Shown: piece after piece, positions 45,073 through 53,510 of the stretch
How positions within the stretch are numbered: the stretch's first letter is position 1
Layout: each line of letters opens with the position of its first letter
Assembly (NCBI GenBank): GCA_029880855.1
Contig: JAOUNS010000003.1
Coordinates: forward strand, 248,001 to 312,000
DNA from: Gammaproteobacteria bacterium
GTDB lineage: Bacteria > Pseudomonadota > Gammaproteobacteria > UBA6429 > Thiohalophilaceae
Reading direction: 5' to 3'
Length of the DNA: 64,000 nucleotides
Notes under the pieces: model-generated
The model's database searches: none
The model's input: only the letters and a program-made list of their open reading frames with translations
Told to the model about the DNA's origin: nothing
Program-made: the position numbers and the translations under genes

Positions 45073-46785
45073 ATGGCGACACCGACAACAAAGATCCCCC
45101 TTAGCGGACTGGCCCGAAAACTGGTTCAGGACGGGCTGTTGAGTGAACCACAGGCGCAAAAAGCCCATGCCGATTCACTGGCTGAGAAAGTCCCGTTTGT
45201 TTCCTATGTTGTTTCCCAGAATCTGGCCAAAAGCAAGGATGTAGCCCAATCCGCCTCAGAGGAGTTTGGTGTCCCACTGCTTGATATCGATGCCATCGAC
45301 ATTGACCCGGAAATCACCAAGCTCGTAAAAGAAAAATTAATCAGGCAACACCACGCCCTGCCCATTTTCAAACGCGGCAATCGGCTCTATGTCGCCGTCT
45401 CTGATCCCACCAATCTTCAGGGGCTGGATGAAATCAAATTTCACGTCGGCATGACCACAGAAGCCATCCTGGTCCAGGATGACAAGCTGGTCCGTGCTAT
45501 CGAACGTTCCATCGAGGCCAATGATACCAAGCTGACCGATCTGGGTGACTCTGACCTGGATGCCGTGGAGTTCGGAGAAGAGGCTGATCTTGACGGTGAC
45601 ACTGAAGAATCTGATGCCGATGATACGCCGGTCGTCCGTTTTGTGAATAAAGTGTTACTGGATGCGATTAACAAGGGCGCATCGGATATACACTTCGAGC
45701 CCTATGAAAAATCCTACCGGGTCCGTTTCCGGCAGGACGGTGTACTGAAAGAAGTTGCCGCTCCCCCTGTCGGTATGGCGCCGCGTCTGGCCGCCCGCAT
45801 CAAGGTTATGTCCCGGCTGGATATTTCGGAACGCCGTTTACCGCAGGATGGTCGTATCAAGATGAACCTGTCCAAGAATCGCGCTATCGACTTTCGTGTG
45901 AATACCTGCCCCACACTGTACGGCGAAAAAATCGTACTGCGTATCCTTGATCCGGCCAGCGCCAAACTCGGTGTCGACGCGCTAGGCTTTGAACCGGAAC
46001 AAAAAGAAATTTTTCTGAAAACGCTGCAAAACCCCTATGGCATGATCCTGGTAACAGGGCCGACAGGCAGCGGTAAAACCGTCACGCTTTATACCGGGGT
46101 GAATATTCTGAACCAGCCCGGTGTGAATATTTCAACCGCCGAAGATCCGGTTGAAATCAACATGCCGGGGATCAATCAGGTCAACATCAATCCACGTATC
46201 GGGCTGGACTTCGCCAAGGCCTTGCGCGCCTTCCTGCGCCAGGACCCGGACATCATTCTCGTGGGCGAAATTCGTGACCTGGAAACAGCCGAGATCGGCA
46301 TTAAGGCCGCCCAGACCGGTCACATGGTGTTGTCCACGCTGCATACCAACGACGCCCCCCAGACCCTGACCCGTCTGGCCAACATGGGTGTCCCCCCCTA
46401 TAACATCGCCTCTGCGGTAAGCCTGATCATCGCCCAGCGATTGGCCCGGCGTTTGTGCAATCACTGCAAAAAACCACTCGACCTGCCCAAAGAGGCACTG
46501 CTTGAAGAGGGTTTTACCGAGGCCGAAGTCAAGGCAGGCGTGCAGGTCTATGGTCCGACAGGCTGCGACCAGTGTTCTGACGGCTACCGGGGCCGGGTTG
46601 GTATCTATCAGGTTATGACGGTTTCAGAGCCCATGGGCCGCATTATCATGGAAGGCGGCAACGCGATGCAGCTTGCCGATCAGGCCAGGAAAGAAGGCGT
46701 CCCCGACTTGCGACAATCCGGTCTGAGAAAGGTCAAGGATGGCGTCACCAGCCTTGATGAAATCAACAGGGTAACGAAGGACTAA
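45073..46785 (+). CDS. pilB: Type IV pilus assembly ATPase PilB
   Basis: Extension ATPase of the pilus, 570 residues. N-terminal MshEN domains (about 1-165), an acidic linker (EFGEEADLDGDTEESDADD), then the core with Walker [15 protein letters not shown] (about residue 330), Walker [11 protein letters not shown], His box STLHTNDAP and the zinc cysteines CNHC and CDQC. Distinguished from GspE (38708) by the N-terminus and the neighbours. pilC follows after 6 bases. Confidence 0.97.
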   Translation: MATPTTKIPLSGLARKLVQDGLLSEPQAQKAHADSLAEKVPFVSYVVSQNLAKSKDVAQSASEEFGVPLLDIDAIDIDPEITKLVKEKLIRQHHALPIFKRGNRLYVAVSDPTNLQGLDEIKFHVGMTTEAILVQDDKLVRAIERSIEANDTKLTDLGDSDLDAVEFGEEADLDGDTEESDADDTPVVRFVNKVLLDAINKGASDIHFEPYEKSYRVRFRQDGVLKEVAAPPVGMAPRLAARIKVMSRLDISERRLPQDGRIKMNLSKNRAIDFRVNTCPTLYGEKIVLRILDPASAKLGVDALGFEPEQKEIFLKTLQNPYGMILVTGPTGSGKTVTLYTGVNILNQPGVNISTAEDPVEINMPGINQVNINPRIGLDFAKALRAFLRQDPDIILVGEIRDLETAEIGIKAAQTGHMVLSTLHTNDAPQTLTRLANMGVPPYNIASAVSLIIAQRLARRLCNHCKKPLDLPKEALLEEGFTEAEVKAGVQVYGPTGCDQCSDGYRGRVGIYQVMTVSEPMGRIIMEGGNAMQLADQARKEGVPDLRQSGLRKVKDGVTSLDEINRVTKD

Positions 46786-46791
46786 TCAACA

Positions 46792-48024
46792 ATGGCAACC
46801 AAGGCTGCAGTCAAGCAGAACACATTTTCCTGGGAAGGGATCGATAAAAGGGGTCAAATCGTTAAAGGTGAGATCAACGGCGCCAGCGTCTCACTGGCCA
46901 AGGCCATGCTGCGTCGTCAGGGTGTCAATCCGACCAAAGTTCGCAAAAAAGCCAAGCCATTATTCAGTGCCGGCAAGAAAAAGATCACGGCCAAAGACAT
47001 TTCCATCTTCAGCCGCCAGCTCTCCACCATGATGAACTCCGGTGTACCGCTGGTCCAGGCGCTGGAAATTATCGGACGCGGTAACAGCAACCCCAGTATT
47101 CAGGATCTGATGGGCAGTATTCGTTCCGACATTGAAAGCGGCAGCAATCTTTCAGATGCCCTGAGCAAACACCCCATGCAGTTTGATGATCTTTTTTGCA
47201 ATCTGGTGAGCGCAGGCGAACATGCCGGTATCCTCGACTCCATTCTGGACAAAATCGCCACATATAAGGAAAAAACCGAGGCGATAAAGGGCAAGGTGAA
47301 AAAAGCGATGGTCTACCCCTCTGCGGTTATTGTGGTTGCCTTCGCCATTACCGCACTGCTGCTATATGCTGTCGTGCCCGAATTTGCCAAACTGTTTTCC
47401 AGCTTCGGCGCGGAATTACCCGCCATCACCCAGTTTGTGATCGACCTTTCAAACTTTGTTCAAAAATGGATACTGGCAATACTGGCTGTCATCGTTGGTG
47501 CTGTCTACGGATTTATCCAGGCCAAACAACGCTCAAAAAAATTCAAACAATTTCTGGATCGCACCTTGCTGAAGGTACCCATCATGGGACCGATTCTGGT
47601 CAAGGCCGCTATCGCACGTTATGCGCGAACACTCGCCACCATGTTTGCCGCAGGTGTACCACTGGTTGAAGCCATGCAGTCGGTCTCCGGAGCGGTGGGC
47701 AATGTTGTTTATGGTGATGCAGTATTGAAGATGCGTGACGAAGTTGCCACCGGTACCCAGCTGAATGTCGCCATGCGACAAACCAGACTGTTCCCCAATA
47801 TGGTGATACAGATGACCGCCATCGGCGAAGAAGCCGGTTCCATCGACACCATGTTAGGCAAGGTGGCTGACTTCTATGAAGAGGAAGTGGATAACGCGGT
47901 GGAAAGTCTGAGCAGTCTGCTGGAACCCATCATTATGGTGGTACTGGGCAGCCTGATTGGCGGTCTGGTCGTCGCCATGTATCTGCCCATCTTCCAGGTC
48001 GGCAAGGTCATGGGTGGACACTAG
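46792..48024 (+). CDS. pilC: Type IV pilus inner-membrane platform protein PilC
   Basis: Paralogue of GspF for the pilus, 410 residues. N-terminal TFSWEGIDKRGQIVKGEI, two GspF domains (DISIFSRQLSTMMNSGVPLVQALEI, ARYARTLATMFAAGVPLVEAMQ), membrane spans near residues 175-195, 225-245 and 380-402, and the C-terminal EPIIMVVLGSLIGGLVVAMYLPIF. Sits between pilB and pilD as in Pseudomonas. Confidence 0.97.
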   Translation: MATKAAVKQNTFSWEGIDKRGQIVKGEINGASVSLAKAMLRRQGVNPTKVRKKAKPLFSAGKKKITAKDISIFSRQLSTMMNSGVPLVQALEIIGRGNSNPSIQDLMGSIRSDIESGSNLSDALSKHPMQFDDLFCNLVSAGEHAGILDSILDKIATYKEKTEAIKGKVKKAMVYPSAVIVVAFAITALLLYAVVPEFAKLFSSFGAELPAITQFVIDLSNFVQKWILAILAVIVGAVYGFIQAKQRSKKFKQFLDRTLLKVPIMGPILVKAAIARYARTLATMFAAGVPLVEAMQSVSGAVGNVVYGDAVLKMRDEVATGTQLNVAMRQTRLFPNMVIQMTAIGEEAGSIDTMLGKVADFYEEEVDNAVESLSSLLEPIIMVVLGSLIGGLVVAMYLPIFQVGKVMGGH

Positions 48025-48042
48025 TTTCCGTCTATATCATTA

Positions 48043-48933
48043 ATGAATATTGTCATCTTCCTGTCGCAAAACCCGTTTGCCTATATCCTCACCGTATTTA
48101 TTCTTGGCTTGCTGGTCGGCAGTTTTCTGAATGTCGTGATCCTGCGCTTGCCGGTGATGTTGAAAAAACAATGGCACCGCGACTGTCAATTGTTTCTTGC
48201 TGAACATGAAAACCGGACGCTGGAAGAAACACCGGTTACTGAAAAGAAATTCAACCTTATCCTCCCCCGATCACATTGCCCGCAATGCGGACACATGATA
48301 GCCGCCTGGGAAAATATCCCCCTCATCAGTTATCTGTTGTTGAGAGGAAAATGCCGGAAATGCAGTACACCGATTTCTATCCGTTATCCACTCATCGAAC
48401 TACTGAGCGGTTTGCTGAGCGTGTACGCTGCGTTACATTTTGGTTTTACCACGCAGGCCGCGACAACCATGTTGCTCGGCTGGGCGCTGCTCAGTCTGAG
48501 CTTCATCGACTATGATCACCAATATTTGCCGGACAATATCACCCTGCCCTTCCTCTGGCTGGGCCTGATTCTCAATCTGCAAGGCGTATATACCGACATC
48601 GAATCCGCCCTGATTGGTGCGATGGCAGGCTATCTAATCCTCTGGTCCATTTATCAGCTATTCAAGGCTGCCACCGGCAAGGAAGGCATGGGCTTTGGCG
48701 ACTTTAAACTGCTGGCCATGTTTGGCGCCTGGCTGGGTTGGCAAATGTTGCCGGCCATCATTTTTCTCTCGTCGATTACCGGCGCCGTCATCGGTCTTGC
48801 CCTGATTGTGCTGAACAAGCAGGATAAAAACATACCCATTCCATTCGGGCCTTATCTGGCAATTGCCGGTTGGCTGGCTCTGCTATACGGTCAGGATATT
48901 AATCAGGCCTATCTGGCCTGGATCGCCCATTAA
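48043..48933 (+). CDS. pilD: Prepilin peptidase/N-methyltransferase PilD
   Basis: Inner-membrane aspartic protease that cleaves and N-methylates type IV prepilins and, by cross-use, T2SS pseudopilins, 296 residues. The N-terminal cytoplasmic domain has the zinc site CPQC and CRKC (about residues 84-110). Catalytic Asp residues are in SFIDYDHQYLPD and GMGFGDFKLLA (the GxGD motif). No second prepilin peptidase gene exists in the T2SS operon, so PilD probably serves GspG-K as well. Confidence 0.97.
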   Translation: MNIVIFLSQNPFAYILTVFILGLLVGSFLNVVILRLPVMLKKQWHRDCQLFLAEHENRTLEETPVTEKKFNLILPRSHCPQCGHMIAAWENIPLISYLLLRGKCRKCSTPISIRYPLIELLSGLLSVYAALHFGFTTQAATTMLLGWALLSLSFIDYDHQYLPDNITLPFLWLGLILNLQGVYTDIESALIGAMAGYLILWSIYQLFKAATGKEGMGFGDFKLLAMFGAWLGWQMLPAIIFLSSITGAVIGLALIVLNKQDKNIPIPFGPYLAIAGWLALLYGQDINQAYLAWIAH

Positions 48934-48973
48934 AACTTAACCGCCACAACTGAAACAGGTATGATGCGATGCC

Positions 48974-49573
48974 ATGAAACTGGTAATCGGACTCACCGGC
49001 GGCATTGGCAGCGGTAAAACCACCGTCGCAAACATGTTTGCCGCATATGGCATCAATATCGTCGATATGGATGTGATTGCCCATGCCATCGTTGAACCCG
49101 GACAACCGGCACTGCAGGAGATTGTCAGTGCCTTTGGCGCCGAGGTGCTTGGCCGGGACGGCAGTCTGAACAGGCAACACTTGCGTAAACTGGTCTTTGC
49201 TGACCCCGCCAAACGCAAACAACTGGAAGGCATACTGCATCCCCGCATCCGTGCAGAAGCGCGTCATCAGGTGGACAAAGCAACTTCGCCTTACTGCATG
49301 ATGGTTATCCCGCTTTTGTTTGAAACCGGGCAGAACGACCTCATCCAGCGTATCCTGGTGGTGGATACCACACCGGACCTGCAACTTCAGCGCACCATGC
49401 AACGCGATAATGCAAACCGTGAAGATGTGGAAAAAATAATCCGCGTTCAGGTCGATCGGAATGCACGTTTGGCCGGAGCGGATGATATCATCGAGAATCT
49501 CGGCGATGAAGCGGCACTGCTTGCCGGAGTCGAGGCCCTGCACCAAAAATATCTGTCGCTGGCCGAGCGCTGA
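48974..49573 (+). CDS. coaE: Dephospho-CoA kinase
   Basis: Last step of coenzyme A synthesis, 199 residues. P-loop IGLTGGIGSGKTTV at the N-terminus, VDMDVIAHAIVEPG with the catalytic Asp, HPRIRAEA and a lid VIPLLFETGQND. The pilD-coaE-zapD-yacG order is typical of gammaproteobacteria. Confidence 0.96.
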   Translation: MKLVIGLTGGIGSGKTTVANMFAAYGINIVDMDVIAHAIVEPGQPALQEIVSAFGAEVLGRDGSLNRQHLRKLVFADPAKRKQLEGILHPRIRAEARHQVDKATSPYCMMVIPLLFETGQNDLIQRILVVDTTPDLQLQRTMQRDNANREDVEKIIRVQVDRNARLAGADDIIENLGDEAALLAGVEALHQKYLSLAER

Positions 49574-49666
49574 AAACCCGACTCGATCATGGTTTTGTGT
49601 TCTGTGCGTTTACCTGAATTTCATTACAGGATAAAATCACGGGACACAAACGGACTGTAAAGTACA

Positions 49667-50437
49667 GTGGACAAAAAATTCATCACCTATGAACAACCAT
49701 TGAATGAGCGCATAAGACTGTTCCTCAGGCTGGAGTATCTGTTCCAGCAAGTCGACTGGTCACTGCAGGGTGAATCACAGTGGCACAATCGCACCACCCT
49801 GTCCGCACTTGTCGATATACTGGAAATCCTCGCCCGCGCCGATGTCAAAACCGAGTTACTCAAGTATCTGGAAAAACTGACCGCCAATCTGTCCCGCCTG
49901 CACAATAATTCGGCCGTTGACAAACAACAGCTGGCCCAAATACTTGCACAACTGGAAGAAAGCCAACAAAATCTGTTCGGCACCAGCGGTCAGGTGGGGC
50001 AGGCACTGCGTGACCACCACATGATCAGCAGCATATTACAACGCAAAACCGTCTCCGCCGGAACCAGTCACGTTGATTTGCCGCTCTATCACGCCTGGCT
50101 GCAGCGTCCGGCGGATGAGCGCAGCCACACCTTGCAATCCTGGTTTGATGAATTGGCGATTGTCCGCAAACCAATCAAACTGACGCTGGAGCTCATCCGC
50201 ACCAGTATTGAAGCACAGGCCTGCAAAGCGGAACAGGGATTTTACCAGTCAGCCCTGGATCCAAACCGTGCGATTCAGATGATTCGGGTCTTTGTCGCAG
50301 CGGATGTGCCCTGTTATGCGGAGATCAGCGGCGGCAAACATCGAGTCAGTGTCCGATTCATGGTTGAGCACGGCGCCGAACGGCCGACGCAAACAGATAC
50401 CGATATCGAATTTCACATGAGCTGCTGCGCACTATGA
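49667..50437 (+). CDS. zapD: Cell division protein ZapD
   Basis: FtsZ-bundling factor (DUF1342, formerly YacF), 256 residues. The helical N-terminus [23 protein letters not shown] is the family signature and the C-terminal half is the beta-rich lobe ([13 protein letters not shown]). It starts with GTG at 49667. Its stop overlaps the yacG start by 4 bases. Confidence 0.95.
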   Translation: MDKKFITYEQPLNERIRLFLRLEYLFQQVDWSLQGESQWHNRTTLSALVDILEILARADVKTELLKYLEKLTANLSRLHNNSAVDKQQLAQILAQLEESQQNLFGTSGQVGQALRDHHMISSILQRKTVSAGTSHVDLPLYHAWLQRPADERSHTLQSWFDELAIVRKPIKLTLELIRTSIEAQACKAEQGFYQSALDPNRAIQMIRVFVAADVPCYAEISGGKHRVSVRFMVEHGAERPTQTDTDIEFHMSCCAL

Positions 50438-50625
50438 CTCATCATGTAAATTGTCCTACCTGTGGCAAACAAGTCGAGTGGAATCAGACACAAAAATGGC
50501 GACCGTTTTGTTGCGAACGCTGTCGTTTGATTGACCTGGGTGAATGGGCCGGTGAAGGTCATCGTATTGCCGGCCGGGAGACAATACCTGAAGAACAGGT
50601 TAATCCTGATAACAAGGATGACTAG
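50434..50625 (+). CDS. yacG: DNA gyrase inhibitor YacG
   Basis: Small zinc protein that binds GyrB, 63 residues. Four cysteines in CPTCGKQV and [14 protein letters not shown] form the zinc site. The TAG stop is made from TA plus the first G of the inserted element at 50625; without it the frame would read Tyr and then TAA, one residue longer. Confidence 0.95.
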   Translation: MTHHVNCPTCGKQVEWNQTQKWRPFCCERCRLIDLGEWAGEGHRIAGRETIPEEQVNPDNKDD

Positions 50626-50817
50626 AAGCAGTCTCAAAATGTCGCGAGCGCAGGTGATGCAAGGTAAATTGAACGAAAAAACGGAGTTTTGTACATGGAT
50701 GTGCTTATTTCGCGAAGCCCAGGGATGGGCGAGAGCGAATGTTACACAGAGTAAATGAGCATTTTGAGTTCAATGTTAACGCCGCAGGACCAAGCGCAGC
50801 AATTTTGAGACCGCTTC
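50625..50817. mobile_element. MITE-like element with 16-bp terminal inverted repeats
   Basis: 193 bases bounded by GAAGCAGTCTCAAAAT (50625-50640) and ATTTTGAGACCGCTTC (50802-50817), 15 of 16 complementary, and flanked on both sides by TA (50623-50624, 50818-50819), the target duplication of IS630/Tc1-type elements. An inner inverted pair ATTGAAC/GTTCAAT and a hairpin TTCGC..GCCC..GGGC..GCGAA lie inside. No transposase is encoded. It sits exactly between two convergent stop codons. Confidence 0.7.
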
Positions 50818-50819
50818 TA

Positions 50820-51317
50820 TTAATCAACCTGAAAATAATATTCAGCACGATGCAATTCGGCGTATAGATCAAGCAAGACAACCATGCGCCACTTCTTCCC
50901 GCCACTGCTGCACACCGGCAGCAGTACAGTTCCCTGCCACTTCCCGGACTCATCCTGCCTCGCAACAAATGTATTCAAGCCCATCTCCATTTTTTCCATG
51001 TTAAATTTCAGGGTGATACTTTTGATGTGTGTGTTTTCGTAACCCTCAGTGGTTATTTCCGCCTTAAAAGGCACAAGATATCGTACAGACTCAGCAAGCC
51101 TCAGATTTATCTTCCTTCCATCATGCCCGGCCTGACAGACTGACTTGCGCGGATCACAATCCGGTGTTGTGAAAAACTCAACCAGCATCTTGTCGCGTGA
51201 TGTTTGCCAGAATTTATAATTTTCCACCCCAATGAAAACTGTGAATACGATAAAACCAACTGACACCAGCAAGGCAATAAACCATCGAAAATACTCATCC
51301 AGATATTTTTTGAACAT
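50820..51317 (-). CDS. Uncharacterised single-span membrane protein
   Basis: Function not recognised. The 165-residue product (from ATG 51317) has one N-terminal membrane helix (about residues 12-33, WFIALLVSVGFIVFTVFIG) and a periplasmic remainder with four cysteines, DCDPRKSVC in the first half and VCSS near the C-terminus. Later strands (ITLKFNMEKMEMGLNTF, WQGTVLLPVC) suggest a beta domain. It overlaps the end of the Nudix-TPS gene by a few bases, so it is the last gene of the secA-argJ side of the operon. An in-frame TTG at 51332 is an alternative start. Confidence 0.7.
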   Translation of the reverse strand: MFKKYLDEYFRWFIALLVSVGFIVFTVFIGVENYKFWQTSRDKMLVEFFTTPDCDPRKSVCQAGHDGRKINLRLAESVRYLVPFKAEITTEGYENTHIKSITLKFNMEKMEMGLNTFVARQDESGKWQGTVLLPVCSSGGKKWRMVVLLDLYAELHRAEYYFQVD

Positions 51318-51322
51318 CTCAC

Positions 51323-52261
51323 TCACCACCAATTGCTGATACCAGCGATCCCTTGCCCCCCGGTCATGCGAGCCTGTGCCAGTGTGGCTTCCGACATACC
51401 GCCCAGCGCATAGACCGGCATGGCGGCCATTTCAGTCAAGGCATTGAATGCCGCCCAGCCCAGATTGGGTTCGCCGGGATGGCTGGGTGTGGGTAACACC
51501 GGTGAGACCACCACAAAATCCACATCCAGTGCATTCGCCTGCTGCATCTCTTTTTCATTATGTACGGATGCCGCCAGCCAGACATCCTTGCCCACCGGTC
51601 GTTGTGTATACTGCATCAACCGTTTGCTGTTGAGATGGACACCGTCGGCATTCAGTCGCATGGCAATTTCAGGTGAAGTATTGATCAGCACGCGGGCGTC
51701 ATATTCGTGACATAACACCACTGCCCGCTGCGACAACTCAGTCAGCATCTGTTGCTCCATATCACCGGCACGTAACTGTACCAGTCGAATCCCCTGTTGC
51801 AGTGCGCCCCGCAAACGCTGTGCAAACTCGTTCAGGTCATGAAATTTACCGCTGATCAGATAAATGGACGGCAGTTGCACCGCCTTGATGATCGGTCGGT
51901 TGGCGGCGGGAAAGGTATAGTCATTCAGGTGATCGATATTAACCCAGACAATCTCCTGTCCTTCACGACCATGGGCGTCACCGTGCCAGTCTGTCACCCG
52001 ATGCACATCGAGCAACACCTGTTTGTCAGGGTAGTGATAAGGAATGCGTATCAATGGGTGGGTGGCGGTGACGTGCAGGGCCAGCTCTTCATCCAGTTCC
52101 CGTTGCAGAGCGGTGAGTACCGTCTCGCCGTGTTCGACTTTGCCACCGGGGAATTCCCACAATCCCCCCTGATGCAGGTGATCGGCCCGTTTGGCGATCA
52201 GGATCTCTCCCCGCTCATTTTCGATGACACCGACAGCAACATGCACCACCTGTTCTGTCAT
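51323..52261 (-). CDS. Nudix hydrolase fused to a thiamine-phosphate-synthase-like domain
   Basis: A 312-residue fusion. Residues about 1-130 are a MutT-type domain with the Nudix box starting GGKVEHGE and continuing QRELDEEL (Glu residues for Mg2+ binding), expected to hydrolyse 8-oxo-dGTP. Residues about 132-310 resemble ThiE (VQLRAGD, ADGVHLNSK, VSPVLPTPSHPG), but the pyrophosphate-binding pattern is altered (QLRAG where ThiE has QLREK), so synthase activity is doubtful. The same fusion occurs beside argJ-secA in several gammaproteobacteria (from memory). Confidence 0.9.
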   Translation of the reverse strand: MTEQVVHVAVGVIENERGEILIAKRADHLHQGGLWEFPGGKVEHGETVLTALQRELDEELALHVTATHPLIRIPYHYPDKQVLLDVHRVTDWHGDAHGREGQEIVWVNIDHLNDYTFPAANRPIIKAVQLPSIYLISGKFHDLNEFAQRLRGALQQGIRLVQLRAGDMEQQMLTELSQRAVVLCHEYDARVLINTSPEIAMRLNADGVHLNSKRLMQYTQRPVGKDVWLAASVHNEKEMQQANALDVDFVVVSPVLPTPSHPGEPNLGWAAFNALTEMAAMPVYALGGMSEATLAQARMTGGQGIAGISNWW

Positions 52262-52276
52262 GTTGATTACTCGTGT

Positions 52277-53491
52277 TCAGGTCCGGTATTCGGCATTGAT
52301 CTTGACGTAGTCATAGGAAAAATCACAGGTCCAGACTCTGGCAGATGCGCTGCCGCGATGCAATTCGATCCGGATCGGGATATCGGTTTGCGACATCACG
52401 CGCTTTCCCTGCTCTTCGGTATAGTCTGCGGCGCGACCGCCCTGGCGGGTAATACAAACATCCCCCAGGAAAACTTCTATGGTGCTGACATCAAGATCAT
52501 GAACACCGGCACGACCGACTGCAGCAAGAATGCGTCCCCAGTTGGGATCGCCGGCAAAAAAGGCGGTCTTGACCAATGGTGAATGGGCAATCGTATAGGC
52601 CACTTGCAGACATTCCGCTTCAGCGTGACCGCCATTGACTTCAATGGTAATGAACTTTGTTGCACCTTCTCCATCACGCACCATGGCAATCGCCAGTTCC
52701 TCGCACAAAGCACTGACCGCCTCAACAAAACGCTGGTAATCCTTGCTGCTTGCCGCATCTATGACGGCGCCGCTTTTACCGGTGGCCATCAGGATACAGG
52801 CATCATTGGTCGAGGTATCACCATCCACGGTGATACGGTTAAATGACTCGTCCACGGCCGACTGCAATGCCTGGTGTAACAACTCCGGCGCCAGACAGGC
52901 ATCGGTGGCAATATAGGCCAGCATGGTCGCCATATCCGGCCGGATCATCCCCGAGCCTTTGGCGATGCCGGTAATGGTCACGGTCTTGCCCTGTAATTCA
53001 AACTGGCGCGACAGACCTTTGGCAACCGTGTCAGTGGTCATAATGCCATACGCGGCATCACCCCAACCGTTTTCATCCAGCTTGCCTAGCGCGGCGGGAA
53101 TTGCATCACTGATTTTATTCACCGGCAAAGGCTCACCTATCACCCCGGTGGAAAACGGTAACACCTGCTCAACTTTACACTGCGTTGCCTCCGCAACGGC
53201 CTTGCAACAGGCAACGGCGGCATCCATACCCGGTTGACCGGTGCCGGCATTGGCATTGCCGGTATTTACCAATAAATAACGGGGTACGGTTTGGTGAAGG
53301 TGTTTGCGCGCCACAATGACAGGTGCGGCACAAAATGCATTACGCGTAAACACGCCTGCTGCCGTGGTGCCTTCGGCAAGTTCAAAGACCACCACATCGC
53401 GACGTTCGGCCTTTTTAATCCCGGCACAGGCGGTGGCAATACGGATACCTTTGATTGGCAACAACCCTGCAAGAACAGGAAACTTACTCAT
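52277..53491 (-). CDS. argJ: Bifunctional ornithine/glutamate N-acetyltransferase ArgJ
   Basis: Recycles the acetyl group in arginine synthesis, 404 residues, cleaved into alpha and beta chains. The autocleavage site is in KGSGMIRPDMATMLAYIATDA, with the nucleophilic Thr after Ala (about residue 191). Conserved TVDGDTSTNDA and GDPNWGRILAAVGR blocks follow. Starts 20 bases after secA on the same strand. Confidence 0.97.
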   Translation of the reverse strand: MSKFPVLAGLLPIKGIRIATACAGIKKAERRDVVVFELAEGTTAAGVFTRNAFCAAPVIVARKHLHQTVPRYLLVNTGNANAGTGQPGMDAAVACCKAVAEATQCKVEQVLPFSTGVIGEPLPVNKISDAIPAALGKLDENGWGDAAYGIMTTDTVAKGLSRQFELQGKTVTITGIAKGSGMIRPDMATMLAYIATDACLAPELLHQALQSAVDESFNRITVDGDTSTNDACILMATGKSGAVIDAASSKDYQRFVEAVSALCEELAIAMVRDGEGATKFITIEVNGGHAEAECLQVAYTIAHSPLVKTAFFAGDPNWGRILAAVGRAGVHDLDVSTIEVFLGDVCITRQGGRAADYTEEQGKRVMSQTDIPIRIELHRGSASARVWTCDFSYDYVKINAEYRT

Positions 53492-53510
53492 CAGTCAGCC
53501 CCCGCTGCGA

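Noticed and set aside
50531-50758. 75-codon frame inside the MITE-like element
   Set aside because: It starts within yacG, runs through inverted repeats and has no transposase motifs.
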